Source: Stenopsyche tienmushanensis (taxonomy: Eukaryota > Arthropoda > Insecta > Trichoptera > Stenopsychidae). Taken from it: a DNA stretch of 64,000 bases. Positions 48,056 to 60,766 of this stretch are shown piece after piece; the first letter of the stretch is position 1, and every line of letters starts with the position of its first letter. The notes beneath the pieces are model-generated. The model saw nothing but the letters and a program-made list of their open reading frames with translations. It was not told the DNA's origin and made no database searches. The position numbers and the translations under genes were made by a program. The stretch is from contig WACJ01000010.1 of the NCBI GenBank assembly GCA_008973525.1, positions 248,001-312,000 of the forward strand, read 5' to 3'.

Positions 48056-48305
48056 ACTCTGCATAAATAAATAAAGTAGTTGCAAAAGCAAAAGTCTTTT
48101 TTCATCTCAGAAAACGGCTGCCATGACTTTTTCAGAAGATTTTTAAAACTATTTTTGAAATTCCAAATATCAATAAATTAATATCATAATTCAAATTACT
48201 ATTTTAAAATTTCAAACCTTCAATTTAAACCCATTAACAAACTTGGAAGTGTCTGAAACTCGTTCTATTATTTCCTCTCTGTGCCAGGTGTAAGTAATTC
48301 ATCAT

Positions 48306-48345
48306 TTTTATAATCTCAAGATAATCTTATCTTGAGATTATAAAA
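48306..48345. repeat. Perfect 19-bp palindrome
   Basis: TTTTATAATCTCAAGATAA is followed, after a 2-nt spacer, by its exact reverse complement. It is not at the end of any recognised element. It lies about 250 bp beyond the 47165 element and about 250 bp before a mariner relic. Long near-perfect hairpins usually arise by fold-back or double-strand-break repair. Confidence 0.9.
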
Positions 48346-48559
48346 TAAGTAGTAAATCAGAAAATCCTATTAAAAAAAATTAGGCGATAACATGGATTTT
48401 TTTAATCATGCACATTTGATTTGGCGCTTCATGTTTTAATCTAAAATTTATTCTAAAGATTTTATCATTTCGAAATAATTAGGTTATTCAGAAAAGTGTT
48501 GAATTTAAAAAAATGCCATTTAGACCACATGTAAAATTTATATAAACATTATCGAAATA

Positions 48560-49010
48560 ACTTTTTTTAACGAAAAGTTGTTAAAAAACCGACTAAAATC
48601 ACGAAAATCATTGAAACTAGATGAAGCCACGTAAAATTTATTCAACCTATTTCCGCAAATGCATTGAGAATTTGGGTACTGCATGGACTTTCATCAATAG
48701 CTCTCGAACTAAGAATAGCCTGTTGTTTTTTTACTTTTATCTAGACGTGTTCCTGAAAAAAATACTATTGGGGATAATAAATAGGTCTAATACAGCCTGT
48801 TTCTATCCCCTAATCATCATTCACCTTTAAAGTGATTTTTCTTTGTATTTCGTTGCATTTTTTGGAAGGATTTCATTATGAATTACAGAAACCTAGTCAA
48901 ATAATATCTAGGAACAGGTATATACTGTGCCTTATTAGAAAGAATAAAATGGAAGATGTTAGTCAAACTCCACAGGTATTACACAAGAGATTATTTTTAA
49001 AAAATCCTAA
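48560..49010 (+). pseudogene. mariner transposase relic, badly decayed
   Basis: Scattered plus-strand matches keep mariner order: ENLGTAWTFINSS aligns with the GIWVPHELS region of family A, LLFFYFYLDVFLKKILLG with the stretch leading to the first Asp, TACAGCCTGTTTCTATCCCC with the following strand, and FHYELQKPSQ with the HYELLKPGQ segment. The catalytic GDEKW motif is destroyed (GIINR). No inverted repeats remain. It is probably older than the family A copies. Confidence 0.6.
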
Positions 49011-50040
49011 TTTATGATATTTATTTTAACTGTAACTTTAATTTAAACCATTTTTGTAAATATACAAATATTAGACTGCCACTCTTAATCATAAAAAATT
49101 ATATTACCAAAAAATTGACACGATAAAATTGATAGGTTAGATTGCGTACCAAGGCGATCGGATGAAATATGATCGATTGATGTTCTATATTAAATTTATT
49201 TTAAGGAGACAACCTTTAGACTGCAGATGAATATTATGATAAATTTATAATTCCATAGATTATTTTTTGTAATTCATATAACAAAAGTGAATTATAATAT
49301 CACAATTTGAGGTAAAACACACATTTGCTATGAAAAACCCTTTAAAAATGGTTGGCAATAGTCCCATAAAAGGGATTGGTAAAAGCCACTCGAGTAAGTC
49401 GAGTAATATTACAAAGACAGAATATACTATAAATACAATTCATATAGCATGCCAGAAAGCGGAATTTTAAAAATATGCATTATCATACCACTTATAATAA
49501 GTATGCAAAAGTCTGTCTGGGTGGACAATCTTTCATCAGGATAAGATTATGATTTATACTAGTATACTAGTCATGAAGATAAATGAACACCTGAAGATAA
49601 AAACAAGTTAATCAGAATGACAGTGAGGAAGATGAACGAACCTATGCATTACTAAAATATTTTATTGGACACACTATTTAGTAAAATTTTAAGAGATCAG
49701 AATATATTTAAAATTTTAATAGAACTCTTTATATTCCGTGTCTGAAGTTGATATAGATTTAAATTTCTTTCTAGGAATGACAGTACATTCAAATATCCAT
49801 TTTTTTTAATATAGAACGATGAACTGATGAATATTGCCCTTATATTTTGTTCCTGTGTTTACGTGCTATTTAATCTATGCATTTTATCATCGTTTCAATC
49901 TATTAACTAGTTTAAGATTTATATCAATTTTACGAAAGAAATAGAGTTTATTTAATATGTTTGTATCGAGACACAGTTCAGGACACTCTTCTTACTGTAT
50001 TTTTATTAGAATTAAAATAAAGGATTTGTTATTTTTATAG
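49011..50040. other. Non-coding, no feature seen
   Basis: AT-rich. A short perfect palindrome ACTAGTATACTAGT lies near 49559. Nothing else was recognised. Confidence 0.5.
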
Positions 50041-50350
50041 ACAATCTCGATTCCAACTGTTAATGAAGAACATTTGCGTCATTGTGCTATTTTTATTCGA
50101 CTAGGGGATGGGACATTCTAAGGACCGGAATGTCTTATAAATTGAATAATACTGATATCGTCGATGGAATCCTTGTTAATCAATCGGAGAATTCTCTAAC
50201 AAAACAAAGTTTGGCTGTCCGTGATCAACTATTTAGAAGCACCTTAATTATATAGGTAAATTATTATGTATGAACAAGGAATTCGGACTCTCCATGAATT
50301 TTCATTCATCGTACTACATACAGCATCAAGAACAATTTATTTATAATAAA
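50041..50350 (+). pseudogene. mariner transposase relic (DNA-binding half)
   Basis: ACATTTGCGTCATTGTGCTA encodes HLRHCAIFI, the first helix of mariner DNA-binding domains. GGCTGTCCGTGATCAAC matches the GCPWSTVKDHL block with W changed to a stop, and GAATTCGGACTCTCCATGAA matches the WVPHELS region. Segments are in different frames with many stops, and the catalytic half is gone. A Jockey-like RT relic starts 64 bp downstream. Confidence 0.55.
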
Positions 50351-50413
50351 ATTGCAATTTGTTTCTTCTGAGCAGTAATTAATTAATGAAATTAAACAAG
50401 ATTTCACGAAACC

Positions 50414-50533
50414 ATAATGATAAGACATGTCGAACATGTTTCAAGAAACTTTAATATGAAAAGAGGTACCAATATGGTACTCTTTGACATCGAAAAGGCT
50501 TTAAACTCTGTCTGGCACTGCGGTCTGGTATAA
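50414..50533 (+). pseudogene. LINE RT fragment, Jockey-like, second copy
   Basis: A 39-codon frame reads IMIRHVEHVSRNFNMKRGTN then MVLFDIEKALNSVWHCGLV and stops at 50531. It aligns with the minus-strand fragment at 4861-5046 (LTILTEHITRNINTKR, LLDIEKAFDTVWH), so both come from one LINE family. The catalytic FD is replaced by LN here. The sequences after the stop (FSYFNIPTYLIKTIPS) may continue the domain in another frame. No other domains remain. Confidence 0.8.
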
Positions 50534-50639
50534 AAATTTTCATATTTTAATATACCAACATATCTTATTAAAACAATCCCATCCCATAATTTTTGATAAT
50601 CTTAAACAGAATCAGCGGATATTTCAGCTAAAATTCATA

Positions 50640-50830
50640 CTAAAAATAGCATCCGTCCAAGGCGCATTTGGCTCCGAAACTATAACAGGTTTTGAACGCC
50701 GAAAAGACATCGGGGCTGGCCACCAAGTCCCTGTGGCCAAGAGGTCCGGAAATAGGACCACTGATACGGTACAAAAGCGCATCTCTCTCTCGATCGACAT
50801 GCTCCAGCCGTTGCAAAAACAATCAAGAGT
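50640..50830. other. GC-rich block of unknown origin
   Basis: About 190 bp markedly richer in GC than both flanks, open in several frames on both strands (50624-50877), which reflects low AT rather than coding. CTGGCCACCAAGTCCCTGTG and CTCTCTCTCGATCGACATGC are typical. There is no second copy in the window. It starts about 100 bp after the LINE relic and could belong to it. Confidence 0.3.
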
Positions 50831-50850
50831 CAAGGAATAATAATAGTATA

Positions 50851-51769
50851 TTTTTTGATGGTTTAAGTCAATGTTAATGAATTACGTCGCTAATCCGTGT
50901 CCGTGAACGCGTTAAGCTTGAGTTAGCAAAATCGAAAAAATAAATTTTACCTAATTAAACTCAAATTAACAACCTTCTATTGTCCGGATGTTCGCTCTAT
51001 ACATTGAACTATGAGAATTTTATTTATCTATATAATTTAAATTCGCTATAAATCACAATTCGCTACGAAATAAGTAAATCTAGGGAACCCTATTTCCACA
51101 TCTCATCAGATAATATGTCTGTGACACATGGCGACTATTCGTGATAGCATTTAGACAGCTGAAATACACGAAGATTACACGATATTATCAGAGATATTGT
51201 CTCTAAAAATAATTACACTTGACACACACAGCTGTTGGGAACATATGTTTTCCTGACTGTCGTTATTTGAAAAATCTTCGACCTTCGTCTGGAAAAATAT
51301 TACAATATCACTTCGGTACATCATGATCATATTTTGAGAAAAAATACACACAATGTACCACTTGATTGCTATTACATGCAGTCTTGCCCCTTTTTAGAAG
51401 TTTCGTGCTAATGTGGCGATTTTATTTGAGCTGATATAAAAAAAATCGCATGAATTGAATCCTTTCTCTTTTCTTTCATTCAACTTAAAAACTGAAGCGA
51501 AATCATTTTTCCTTTTTCATATCGAGTGTAAAATTTTGCTGTGTTTGCCATTTTCAGATGCTTCATATGGCTGAAGAATGCCAAATGCGAGAGCCTGGAA
51601 TTTTATATACGTCTCACTGTATTATGAAATAACTTAATAATTCTTTTCTCGTTATTATTATGAGTATGCAATATTTTTAGCTTTATAATATTTTAAATCT
51701 TCCTAAAATGCATAAATATATATTAATTTTTTTTTTTAAATATGAAAGAGATTTTTTAGAATTATTTAA
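50851..51769. other. Non-coding, no feature seen
   Basis: AT-rich, with no recognisable frame or repeat. Confidence 0.5.
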
Positions 51770-52734
51770 GAGGGGCAAACCCTTTAGAGGCCTGAAAATA
51801 AAAACATTTTTTGTAGTAGGCATTTTAGTTAAACTTTCATATTTTTTACCATTTTCTTGATAATTTTTACCCCAAAAAAATAAGTTATTTACACGAAAAC
51901 CTTAACACTTTAGCTTGGTTGACTGGATAATATTATAGTGAGAAACATTCCAAAATTTCAGCAAGATCGATCAACAACTTTTTAAGCTACAACTGGCGAA
52001 CATTTTGAATATGCAGTTTCGAGATAATCTCGTTTAAAGTTTCAATGCGATAAAACTATCAATTTTAGTGACTAACCGATCAATCAATGATTCCAGGTGC
52101 ATATAATAGATCTTCAGCTTCCTCAAAAAGTTAATTATCTTCAACTTACTGTTGTTTTCGGGCTATACGAGCTGTTTTTGTCTCAGAAAGACTCTTACGG
52201 TTCTACCTCGCTATCCGCGCTTCATTGGTATTTTCAGCAAAGACTTTACAGTAGGTGCCAATAATTATATTTAATGTATTCATCATCTTCAAAATGAAGC
52301 TGTAGCCTTCTTTAAATATCCTAGTAACAGTTTATGTTAATATTTCAATGAAGCCAGTCGCCAAACCGTCGAGTCAAAACATTCATTAGCATTTTGGGTA
52401 TGGCCACCCAAGCATCTTTGCAGTAATTCAACCCTAGACAAATCTTTATAAACTGGTAAGAGATGCTGTTTTAACTCTTGGCCAAGAAATGGAGTCATAT
52501 CTTCAAGCTTTGGATATTTTTAAAGCAATGATTTTCTGCTAAAGCTCCTACCTGACCTGACTCCTGGTTCATAGCAGTTTTGGCGTGCTCTTGATTACGC
52601 GCTATAACTTCGTAAATATTTCATATTCCGATTTTTCTCTTTTATATTATACTCTCAATATGTTATACTTTATATTATACGCAATAAAAAAAAACAATAT
52701 TTTTAAAGTTGTTGGATTTGCGGCTTTGCCCCCC
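51770..52734 (-). mobile_element. Kolobok-like TTAA element, copy B (deleted)
   Basis: Both termini are kept: left GAGGGGCAAACCCTTTAGAG after TTAA (51766-51769), right GGCTTTGCCCCCC before TTAA (52735-52738), inverted with respect to each other. It is 965 bp and over 90% identical by eye to copy A from about 51830 to 52550, then lacks the 5' part of the coding region. On minus strand, RCLGGHTQNANECFDSTVWR marks the conserved protein block. Confidence 0.85.
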
Positions 52735-55700
52735 TTAATAACTAGTATTTATATTTAAAGGGTTATCCAAATGGGATACCTGGATGACAGCATTGTATAT
52801 TGGTTATCTGATAGCGTTTTTAAGTTGCTTGAGAGGCAAAATAAGAAATTAAATTTTACCTCTATCCGATATTTCGAACCTCCCGTCAGGTTTATGTTCG
52901 CGGATTGACTGATCCACGAGCATAAAATGTCGATTGTATTTTGGCTATTGATATTGATTCATAATTCTGCCTTTTGAATTCAAATTTCATATCTTGATAA
53001 AATCGATAAACAAGTTAAATGTTTAACCTAAATGATTATGAAATAGAAAATTCGCTTTGCTCGCAAGAAACTCAGAATTATTAATTGCGTCCATTAATTG
53101 TTTTTATGTTCCAATAATATTAAACTTTTATTTATATTGTTATATATTCTGTTGCAATGACATTTATTGCAAAATTTATACAAACAAATTATGCGAAGCT
53201 CATTAAGCGTCTTACAGATGGTTTTATTTTATGGTTCAATCGAAATAACAAGGCTTTCTTATTATTCAAAACGAAAATTCTATGAATAAAATAATACGAA
53301 AATAATTTTCATATTTAAAATAAATTTATATACATTTTAATAAAAAATATAATCAAACGCCACATTGATGAAGTGTTTGGTTTTCGCCCGCTTTTCTTCC
53401 GCGAATCGTCCATCTTTTGCGAATGCCGAGGAACAAACAAAACCATTCAAAGCTGGCAGTAAAAATAAGCTTAAATTGGATAATCAATTAGTTTTCAAAT
53501 TATTTATTTTGCAGTTACGGGAATATTTTTCTTCCTTCATTCTCCCTAACGGCCATCTGGGGAAATTCGTTTAAACGCCTCAGGCTTTCCACCGTAAAAG
53601 CCTATATATCTGCAAAATACATCGCTTAATGTATAAATAATAGCCTCACTTAAAAATACGACGCCCCTAAATTTATTTGCTCTCGATTATCAACACTCTT
53701 TGTGTTTTCTTAGAATATTCCACGGGCCTTAAGCGTTTGCTATCTTAGAAACGTTGAGAAAATACAAAGTTATTGCGAGAGAAAATATATGATCGGAGAT
53801 CATGCAGAAAGGGCTAATTCTTTTTAAATGACGGAATACGTTTTAGCACTTAGATCAGCACTGATTTAAAATGCTTAAATGTCATTTTTCGATATAAAAT
53901 TATTAAAATTAGTTCATTAAAGCCACCTTGCGGCGACTCCTCTTCAGATCAATAACATAACCGACTGCATAAATTATTAGACAAGTTTTATGCGAGGTAT
54001 TGATAAGATAATTAAATAAACCGCCTTATATTGCTTCCGATAGGTTTAAATTCTTCAAAAGGGCTTATTACCAAACAAGTACGAAAAAAATAGTGAAACA
54101 CCTATTTAAATAATTTCTACAGTATTAATTTTATTAATGTAATTTTTTAAAACTTATTTTGTGTTCTTTCGGTGACTATACTCATCAAGAATAAATTATG
54201 TTTTGTAAAATTCAAATTTAACAACCCCACTTTAAAATGTGATGTATTTACTACAACTCGACTCTAATAATGTTGTGATTTTTAAACTACTTTTTCATAT
54301 AGTGTACCAAATACATATCATCGGAACGCGCGGGTATTTTAAGCACAGTAAAGGTTAAAAAACTATTATCTTTACCGATATCACTTGTAATATGTGAACC
54401 GATTTTTAAATACATGTAGAGTTTTATTTTAATCAATTTCAGAATCTTTTTACGCGTATTATTAATTGATCGCGTAAATATCGCGTTGATAAGAAGATTA
54501 ATACATTTAAAGAATGTTTTGATATTTTGATTACTTCCTCGTTAGTTGATAACATAAATACCATCTCAATAGTTTGGTTCATGATTTCTTTATCTGATTC
54601 GCTATCAATTTCGAATCATTTTACCTACAATAAAATTAATCAAATGGAAAAGATCCATAACTGGATCAATAATTGAAATCCAACAATCGATCGAGGAATA
54701 TAGTACAAATTTAAGATATTTACAGATGCAGGCTTTATATTATGCAAAATTTTGAATAGGGTCTTTAAATAATAAGTCTTTAAAATTCTAGCCGAACTTC
54801 CCCAAAATTTTTCTGCGTTTATTTTATGATTTTATTTTAATTCATCCAAAAAATATGGTCAAATTCAATATTTTCAAAACGATCGTATTGAAATTTAACA
54901 TTTAGTGAATCACATGGTGAATGAAAAATCTTGTCGCAAAAGCAACCATGCTTCGCTTTACTTTTTAATGTAAATCAATCGGAAACTCTTTGTTTGGGAT
55001 GTCAGATAATTTTTCCACTTCAGAGGGTCCTTCATGTATTTATCTTTTTCAGGAGAGCTTTCTCTCATCCTGAGTTCAAACCCTTAAAAACTAGCCCTTC
55101 GGGATCATTGCTCTGTCTGCTCTTTTGTTCCCGGTGAAATGTGTTTTCTACATTTATCTGATCGTTCGTAAATTTCTCGATCCATTTCATTGTCTGGATC
55201 GAACAGGAATTCTGGCAATCCGTGTCTTATTTTCGAAAGAGCAGCAAACCCTTGTCATATTCGGGACGGAGTTTACATACGATGTATTTTTGTTTGGTTG
55301 AAAAACATTTACAATATTGTAGTGAGAGCTTCATATTTGCTTTGACTTTTATTCGGTTGCCCGATATTGAAAAACTTACTTCAATTATTGTGCCATCCAC
55401 GAAATGTAAACTTGTACATTTCAAACTTTAACTGTATGTATTTACATAGAAAACTATTGGCGTTAGTAATTTTTTTGCACCATATTTACATATAATTTTG
55501 GTTAATATTTTGCAAATCTCTTAAAACATTCCACCCTTTTAAGCATAAGCACTCCCACAAATGCCGTGCTGCTGCATCGATAATGCAACCTTTATATTAT
55601 ACTTATCCTATACGATTTGTCAAAGATTTAAAGCATGATATTATATACGTCTAGATTGTGCTAATGGATTTGAACCACACATGATGTTTTACAAAATGGC

Positions 55701-57112
55701 AGTTTTAAAAAAGAGCAATAAGTGGGAAAAAATCTAACAATACTCCCCCTATAAAATTCTTGAACAACTTAAAAATAAGTATACAGCTTAATATGATTAT
55801 AATATTTGTGTTATGCCAACTTATCTGCAAATTTTTTGCGAGATGGATGATGACATTTTTATGTTGACATTCGAAAATGACTCGAAATATAAGAACGAAT
55901 GTCGTTTTAACAGTCAATAAAAGCCCCTTTGTTATGTCATCATTGGAATCAATTCATTTAAGGACGTTCTTCTCGCAGTATTATTAAATTATAGCAGTTT
56001 ATAGACGCAGACACGAATGATGATGTATATTGAAGACAGTGAAAAGAATTTACTATCATCTTAACCCATAATGTTGGAGGCCTAATGTCCCACCTTGCTT
56101 TATTGCTAATAAAATTTAATGCGCTATTTCACTCAATATACTGTACCGCTTCTTCAGTGTCTTCCATATAAAATAATACTTTATTAGGTCATGCACGAAG
56201 GCATTTGGATTTGTTTGTTTTAATGGATTATATTACATATATTCCATACATTGGCGGTACATTTTAAAAGATAAATCTTGCATAAATGCTTATTGATGGG
56301 ATGTTATATTTACCACAGGAAGATGGTCCATGGTGAAGGTTTGTTATGGGATAGATTTCCGTTGAAGCACGTCGGCACTTAAATATCTTGAGAATTCTAA
56401 TATAAAATTCCATGGCACATCGGTGGTTTCAGCTCCCCAATTTTCACGCCATAAACGATATTATAGGAAGGAAGCACGTGAAGTTTTTCATCACTGATTC
56501 GTGTTGATTGATTGTTCCGACAAAATTGAAAAATTTCTCCAGAATTGTTGTCGAACATATTTGAAATATTTTTTTATTTACTCGTAAATTCAATTTTCCG
56601 AGTATCAATGAACCCTTTTAACCCTGTTAAAAATTCAAATATGTTCCATAAATGTATGAAATCTGTTGATTCTATCAATTGGGTCAATAACCACTTTTAT
56701 ACGGATTCTACACAATTTTATACGTATTGTTTTAGGAGATTATGTCAATACATTAAGTGAATAAATTTGAACCATGCGAGTATGAATTTATTAATTTATT
56801 CTATGTGATTAATATTGACATTAGCAGATGGTTCATCATTTATGCTATGTGATACTTAAATGACGACTTCTGTTCATCAAAATATATACGGTAAAAAATC
56901 AATGAAACAACATAACTATCTATGCTATTTGTTCCTTTTACTTACAATTGTGATCAGCAATTCATCATTTAAAAGGCGTTCGAATCATAAAAAAATCAGT
57001 AGAATTTACAAACAGTGTTGCCCAATAATATGCTATCAAAGTCATACATATAGACATACAAATATTGAACTAACACATAGTATTTCTAATTTAGACACTT
57101 GTGATCCTGAAA
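52735..57112. other. Long non-coding stretch
   Basis: There is no gene, repeat or element I can name. Less AT-rich single-copy patches occur at about 53370-53770 and 54930-55270. Frames at 53365-53574, 54931-55137 and 56860-57117 show no motif. Confidence 0.5.
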
Positions 57113-57945
57113 ATTAAGTCACATAAAATGTGTAAACAAATGAGAAATGTCATCTTCTAAATTCTATAAACAAAAACTAATAATAATTTTGAACTTATTT
57201 TAGTTTTGAAAATGTTTCTAGATTATATCCTTTCCAACGACATGCTACATGTCATATAAACGGTATCTCTTCAAGTCGAAGTGAAGTGAAAAGATATCAG
57301 ATAGATCAGGAGACCATGCGAGCTACGAAATAGAGAACGTCCACAGACAAAAAAAAATCAAGTGGTGTCAGGTCTGGAGACCGTGCGGTACACAGAATAA
57401 GACACGTCTCCAAACAAACAAATCCACTGGTGTCAGGTCTGGAGACTGAGCGCACCACAGAATAGGACCGCCAAAAAAATTGATTTACACGATAGATGTG
57501 CCCACAAAAGAAATCCTAATTGAAAGAATAACGGCCGGCTTTGCAAAAATGAAAGAGGACTTCAGACAACTTCAGTTGAAAACTCTGATCCTGGCATACT
57601 GGTAACTCTTCAAGTTTAACGACTAATTAAATGATTTGTATAACATGTAACATATCTTTAGAAAATGTATAATCTATACATCTATAGAGTTGTTTAAAAC
57701 TAAACTAAATAGTTGTTAGTTTTTTTTAAATAGAATTAAGAATTTGACATTTCTTATTCGTTTGCAAATTTTTTGTGACTTTGGAAGCCCAGGACAATTT
57801 TTTTTAACCAATTGCATAAAATAATGATTTATTTAGATCAAAAAAACATTGCAAAATATAAAAACAGTTATTTACTGCAATTAAAAAGACGACTTAAAAG
57901 TGAAATTTTGAGTATTTTTTGTGTGTATAAAAAATGGTTTTAAAA
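57113..57945 (+). mobile_element. 65-bp-family element, copy 3 (inverted arms around units)
   Basis: The left arm AGTCACATAAAATGTGTAAA, then GACATGCTACATGTCATA, is the reverse complement of the right arm (CATGTAACATATCTTT, CGTTTGCAAATTTTTTGTGA). Between them lie two to three 65-bp units in antisense (GGTGTCAGGTCTGGAGAC at 57363 and 57429, 66 bp apart). After the units the sense C-terminus reads VPTKEILIERITAGFAKMKE, typical of the tail of mariner-type transposases. Units and tail therefore point in opposite directions. Confidence 0.75.
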
Positions 57946-58110
57946 AACTGGCTTACAAGCATGTAAAAATTTACATGGATGCAAAATATTTTCTTTTAAG
58001 TCCGCTCATATCCTGGCCAAACTTAATTCATGCAAATTTTACTAATTTCCTTACGCAAAATATTAGGATGAATAAAATATTGCTTCTAAATGTAGTAATC
58101 TCGAGATATA
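57946..58110. other. AT-rich spacer
   Basis: No feature seen between the 65-bp-family element and the Helitron-like piece. Confidence 0.5.
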
Positions 58111-58450
58111 TCTAATATATAAAAAAATCTTCTTTGTTTGTTCGTATTTAATGCGCTGCCATACCGTTCATCGGATTGCGATAAAAATTTGTCAATTTAT
58201 TGTTTATAATTGTGGCAATAACATAGATATAGTAAAACTATTATTTGTGTATACAATTTGTTATACGAGACGTTTAGTGTATGCACTATGTTGGCTCATA
58301 TTGGTCTGGTGTTTGCCAAGGTGAATAAAGCACTACAACCGTCAATTTGTTATGTTCTTCTCAAGTGTTGGGTCTTCGGTAGATTATACCATGAGGTCGT
58401 AACACACAAACGTCATCAGTTTAATTCAATTCGTTCAAGATCGAATGTAC
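58111..58450 (+). mobile_element. Helitron-like fragment, copy 2 with 5' end
   Basis: It begins TCTAATATATAAAAAAATC, like the TCTATATATATAAA start of many insect Helitrons, and continues CCATACCGTTCATCGGATTG then CGATAAAAATTT, the position where such elements carry a similar conserved block. From 58235 it matches the minus-strand copy at 40195. The 3' end (CTRR and hairpin) was not found, so the Helitron call rests on the 5' end. Confidence 0.5.
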
Positions 58451-59782
58451 AGTCTACATTATTTTTTGAACATAACAATAGATAGATGGCCCACAAAGTG
58501 ACAAAACATTAGTATACAGTCTTGCAATTGAATTACAAATCGAGCAATAGAAATCGAAAAACGAAGAAATAATAGACGCAATCAACAGACGAAACAACGG
58601 CACTAGCATACCCAGAGTTTGACTACCAATTTTATTGAAAATTAAAGCACCAATAACCAAGCAAAAAAATGTGAAAATACAAACAATCTCTAATAAATGA
58701 CAATGCATGGCTCAACATCACGCATTGACAATACTGGACGAGGGATGCTAACAAGGAGCATTTCCAAGACGCCAGCAGTTATTCCGCGTCCATGAGTCCG
58801 ACAGGAGACTCGAAATATCGGAAAGATTTATATTTGAAATCTTAATGCACCTCTCTAATAATTACTAAGCGCGATCGTATACTCGTTTTTCAGCGTAATT
58901 AAAAATATAGGAATAAACAGACTAAGAAAAGACTAAAACCTTAATGGAATATTTAATTTTTTATTATACAAAATGAAGACGACCGTATCCATTTAAAACA
59001 TTCCTTGAATTTCTAGACCATCAACCTCCATTAGAAGCCAACTAGATTTTCCAGGATGATAACAGTGATAACAACTGGCTTAGGATTTTCTGGGTATGAG
59101 TAGTGTACGGCGGATGGGAATAAGGATGCGAGCGTGTGCTCTCTATAATTAAACACGCTCGGATAGGCTCAAATGGGGTGGTTTTTATTTCACCCTCTTT
59201 TCTTATTTTCTTTCAGCAGCGTTTGTCTTGAAAAAATATCCCCGCGGACCGTGATACCTTACGGTGAAAATTATACCGGCGTCCTGCACTTAATGAAACA
59301 CCGCTTTTTTAATGCCCTTTCGTAATAAATGTTTAGTGTTATCCCTGGTGGATCGCATAGACAATCCCGAAATACATTTTATTACAGACTATATAATGGA
59401 AGAGAGAAAAAGCTTGGTATTGTTAGCATACCATACCATGAATTCATATTCACTTAAATCGATTTTTTTTCATAATTAATTTAAAATAAACATTAACTAC
59501 GAATTATAAAATCTTTAAAAAGATTTTTGTTACATCATTCAACTCACTTTACTTAATTATTAATATTAATTTTAAAATCAATATTAATCTATCTTATTTA
59601 AATTTAAAAAATAATGGGATTAATGTATAAGAAATACGGTTACTATCATTGCATTAAAATGATGTAAAAAATCATTCCGCCTAATAAAATCCTAATTTTT
59701 GTGGAGAAAATAATAAATGTGGTTTGATAAATTGTAAACAAACATCAAGTGACAGAAATTAGGTTATAAATTTCTATGAATT
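58451..59782. other. Non-coding; contains a balanced, complex patch
   Basis: There is no recognisable gene. At 59090-59360 the sequence is GC-richer and includes a pyrimidine tract ending TTTTCTTTCAG at about 59215 followed by a 40-codon open frame (SVCLEKISPRTVIPYGENYT) to a TAA at about 59328. This looks like a 3' splice site plus exon but matches no protein I know. Confidence 0.35.
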
Positions 59783-60155
59783 GGTCAATTGCCGTAAGCG
59801 TCTATAGACGCGACGGAAATCTATTCCCCGCAAGCCGTACGCGTCTATAGCCGCAAGCGACATATTTAAATTTAATTTACTATTCTCTTAAATTAAATTT
59901 ATTATTAAAATCATGGAATACGTCCAGAAAAATATATTACTTCAATTTGGTATAAAATACCTATATATGTATTTTAGTACGTTGTATACTTTTCGCGTTA
60001 ACCATTTATGGTTTACGCATTTTAATTTCGAGCTTGCTAAATAAAAAAAATGGCAACCTTGGCTAATTTGAAATCGTTCGAGAGTTCAACTTTCAATTAC
60101 GATTTTTATAAATTATTAAATAACTTTTAATATATTTTTTAAACATATTCAAAAC

Positions 60156-60371
60156 ATGACCTTTTGCGACGCGTTACGTCTCGAGAGATTCGAGATGAAG
60201 ATTTTGAAGAAAAAAATCGGTCTTCTCCGAGACGTGCCCTCGGGCTCCGAAGCCATGAAGTCCGATCGAGAGGTCATGGACATGTATGGCAAAATTTCGA
60301 TCAAAATCCTAAAAAAAAAAAAAATGCCTGTCTGGGCCTGTTTAATTAGAATGAGGAGGCAAATGCTTTAA
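60156..60371 (+). other. Open frames of unclear origin inside piggyBac-like element 2
   Basis: Two overlapping plus-strand frames (60156-60371 and 60164-60349) are unusually rich in charged residues, for example RVTSREIRDEDFEEKNRSS. The GC content is higher than around it. piggyBac N-termini are often charged, which would imply an inverted segment, but the similarity is too weak to call. Confidence 0.2.
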
Positions 60372-60535
60372 CTACTTTGACTAACGCACACGTTTGGAAC
60401 AACGATTGTCGCAATTTATGAACGTAAAATTGGAGTTAAACCATAACTTAAACACACAATTATTATTACTTCATATTGTTTTGAATCAATGCTAATGATT
60501 GTCTGTCAGTGGCGTTATCTTCTTCGTGTCAATTT

Positions 60536-60766
60536 TCAGAGTAACGGGAATGAGAAGCACTTGTTCTCAACCTTTTTATTGTTGATTGGACAAAATCCAT
60601 AAAATTTGATGCCATACTTAGCTTTCTTCCCTTTCATGTATTGCCTTGACCACAATTGTCCTCGACGAAGAAGAAGAGATTCATCTAAAGTAATTTCTTT
60701 CAATAGAGATTACATATTTCGAAAATTCGAAGCAACGATATCAACAAGTAGTCTTATTGACATTCT
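60536..60766 (-). pseudogene. piggyBac transposase core fragment
   Basis: Read on minus from 60766: RMSIRLLVDIVASNFRNM, a stop, then SLLKEITLDESLLLRRGQLW and SRQYMKGKKAKYGIKFYGFC before a stop at 60536. The LDES...GR/GQ...QYMxxKxxKxGIK pattern is the core block of the DDE_Tnp_1_7 (piggyBac) family, with the catalytic Asp in LDES. At least one stop interrupts the fragment and both neighbouring catalytic blocks are missing. Confidence 0.85.

Noticed and set aside
50624..50877. Overlapping open frames on both strands suggesting a gene
   Set aside because: Three frames are open because the block is GC-rich; none contains a known motif.
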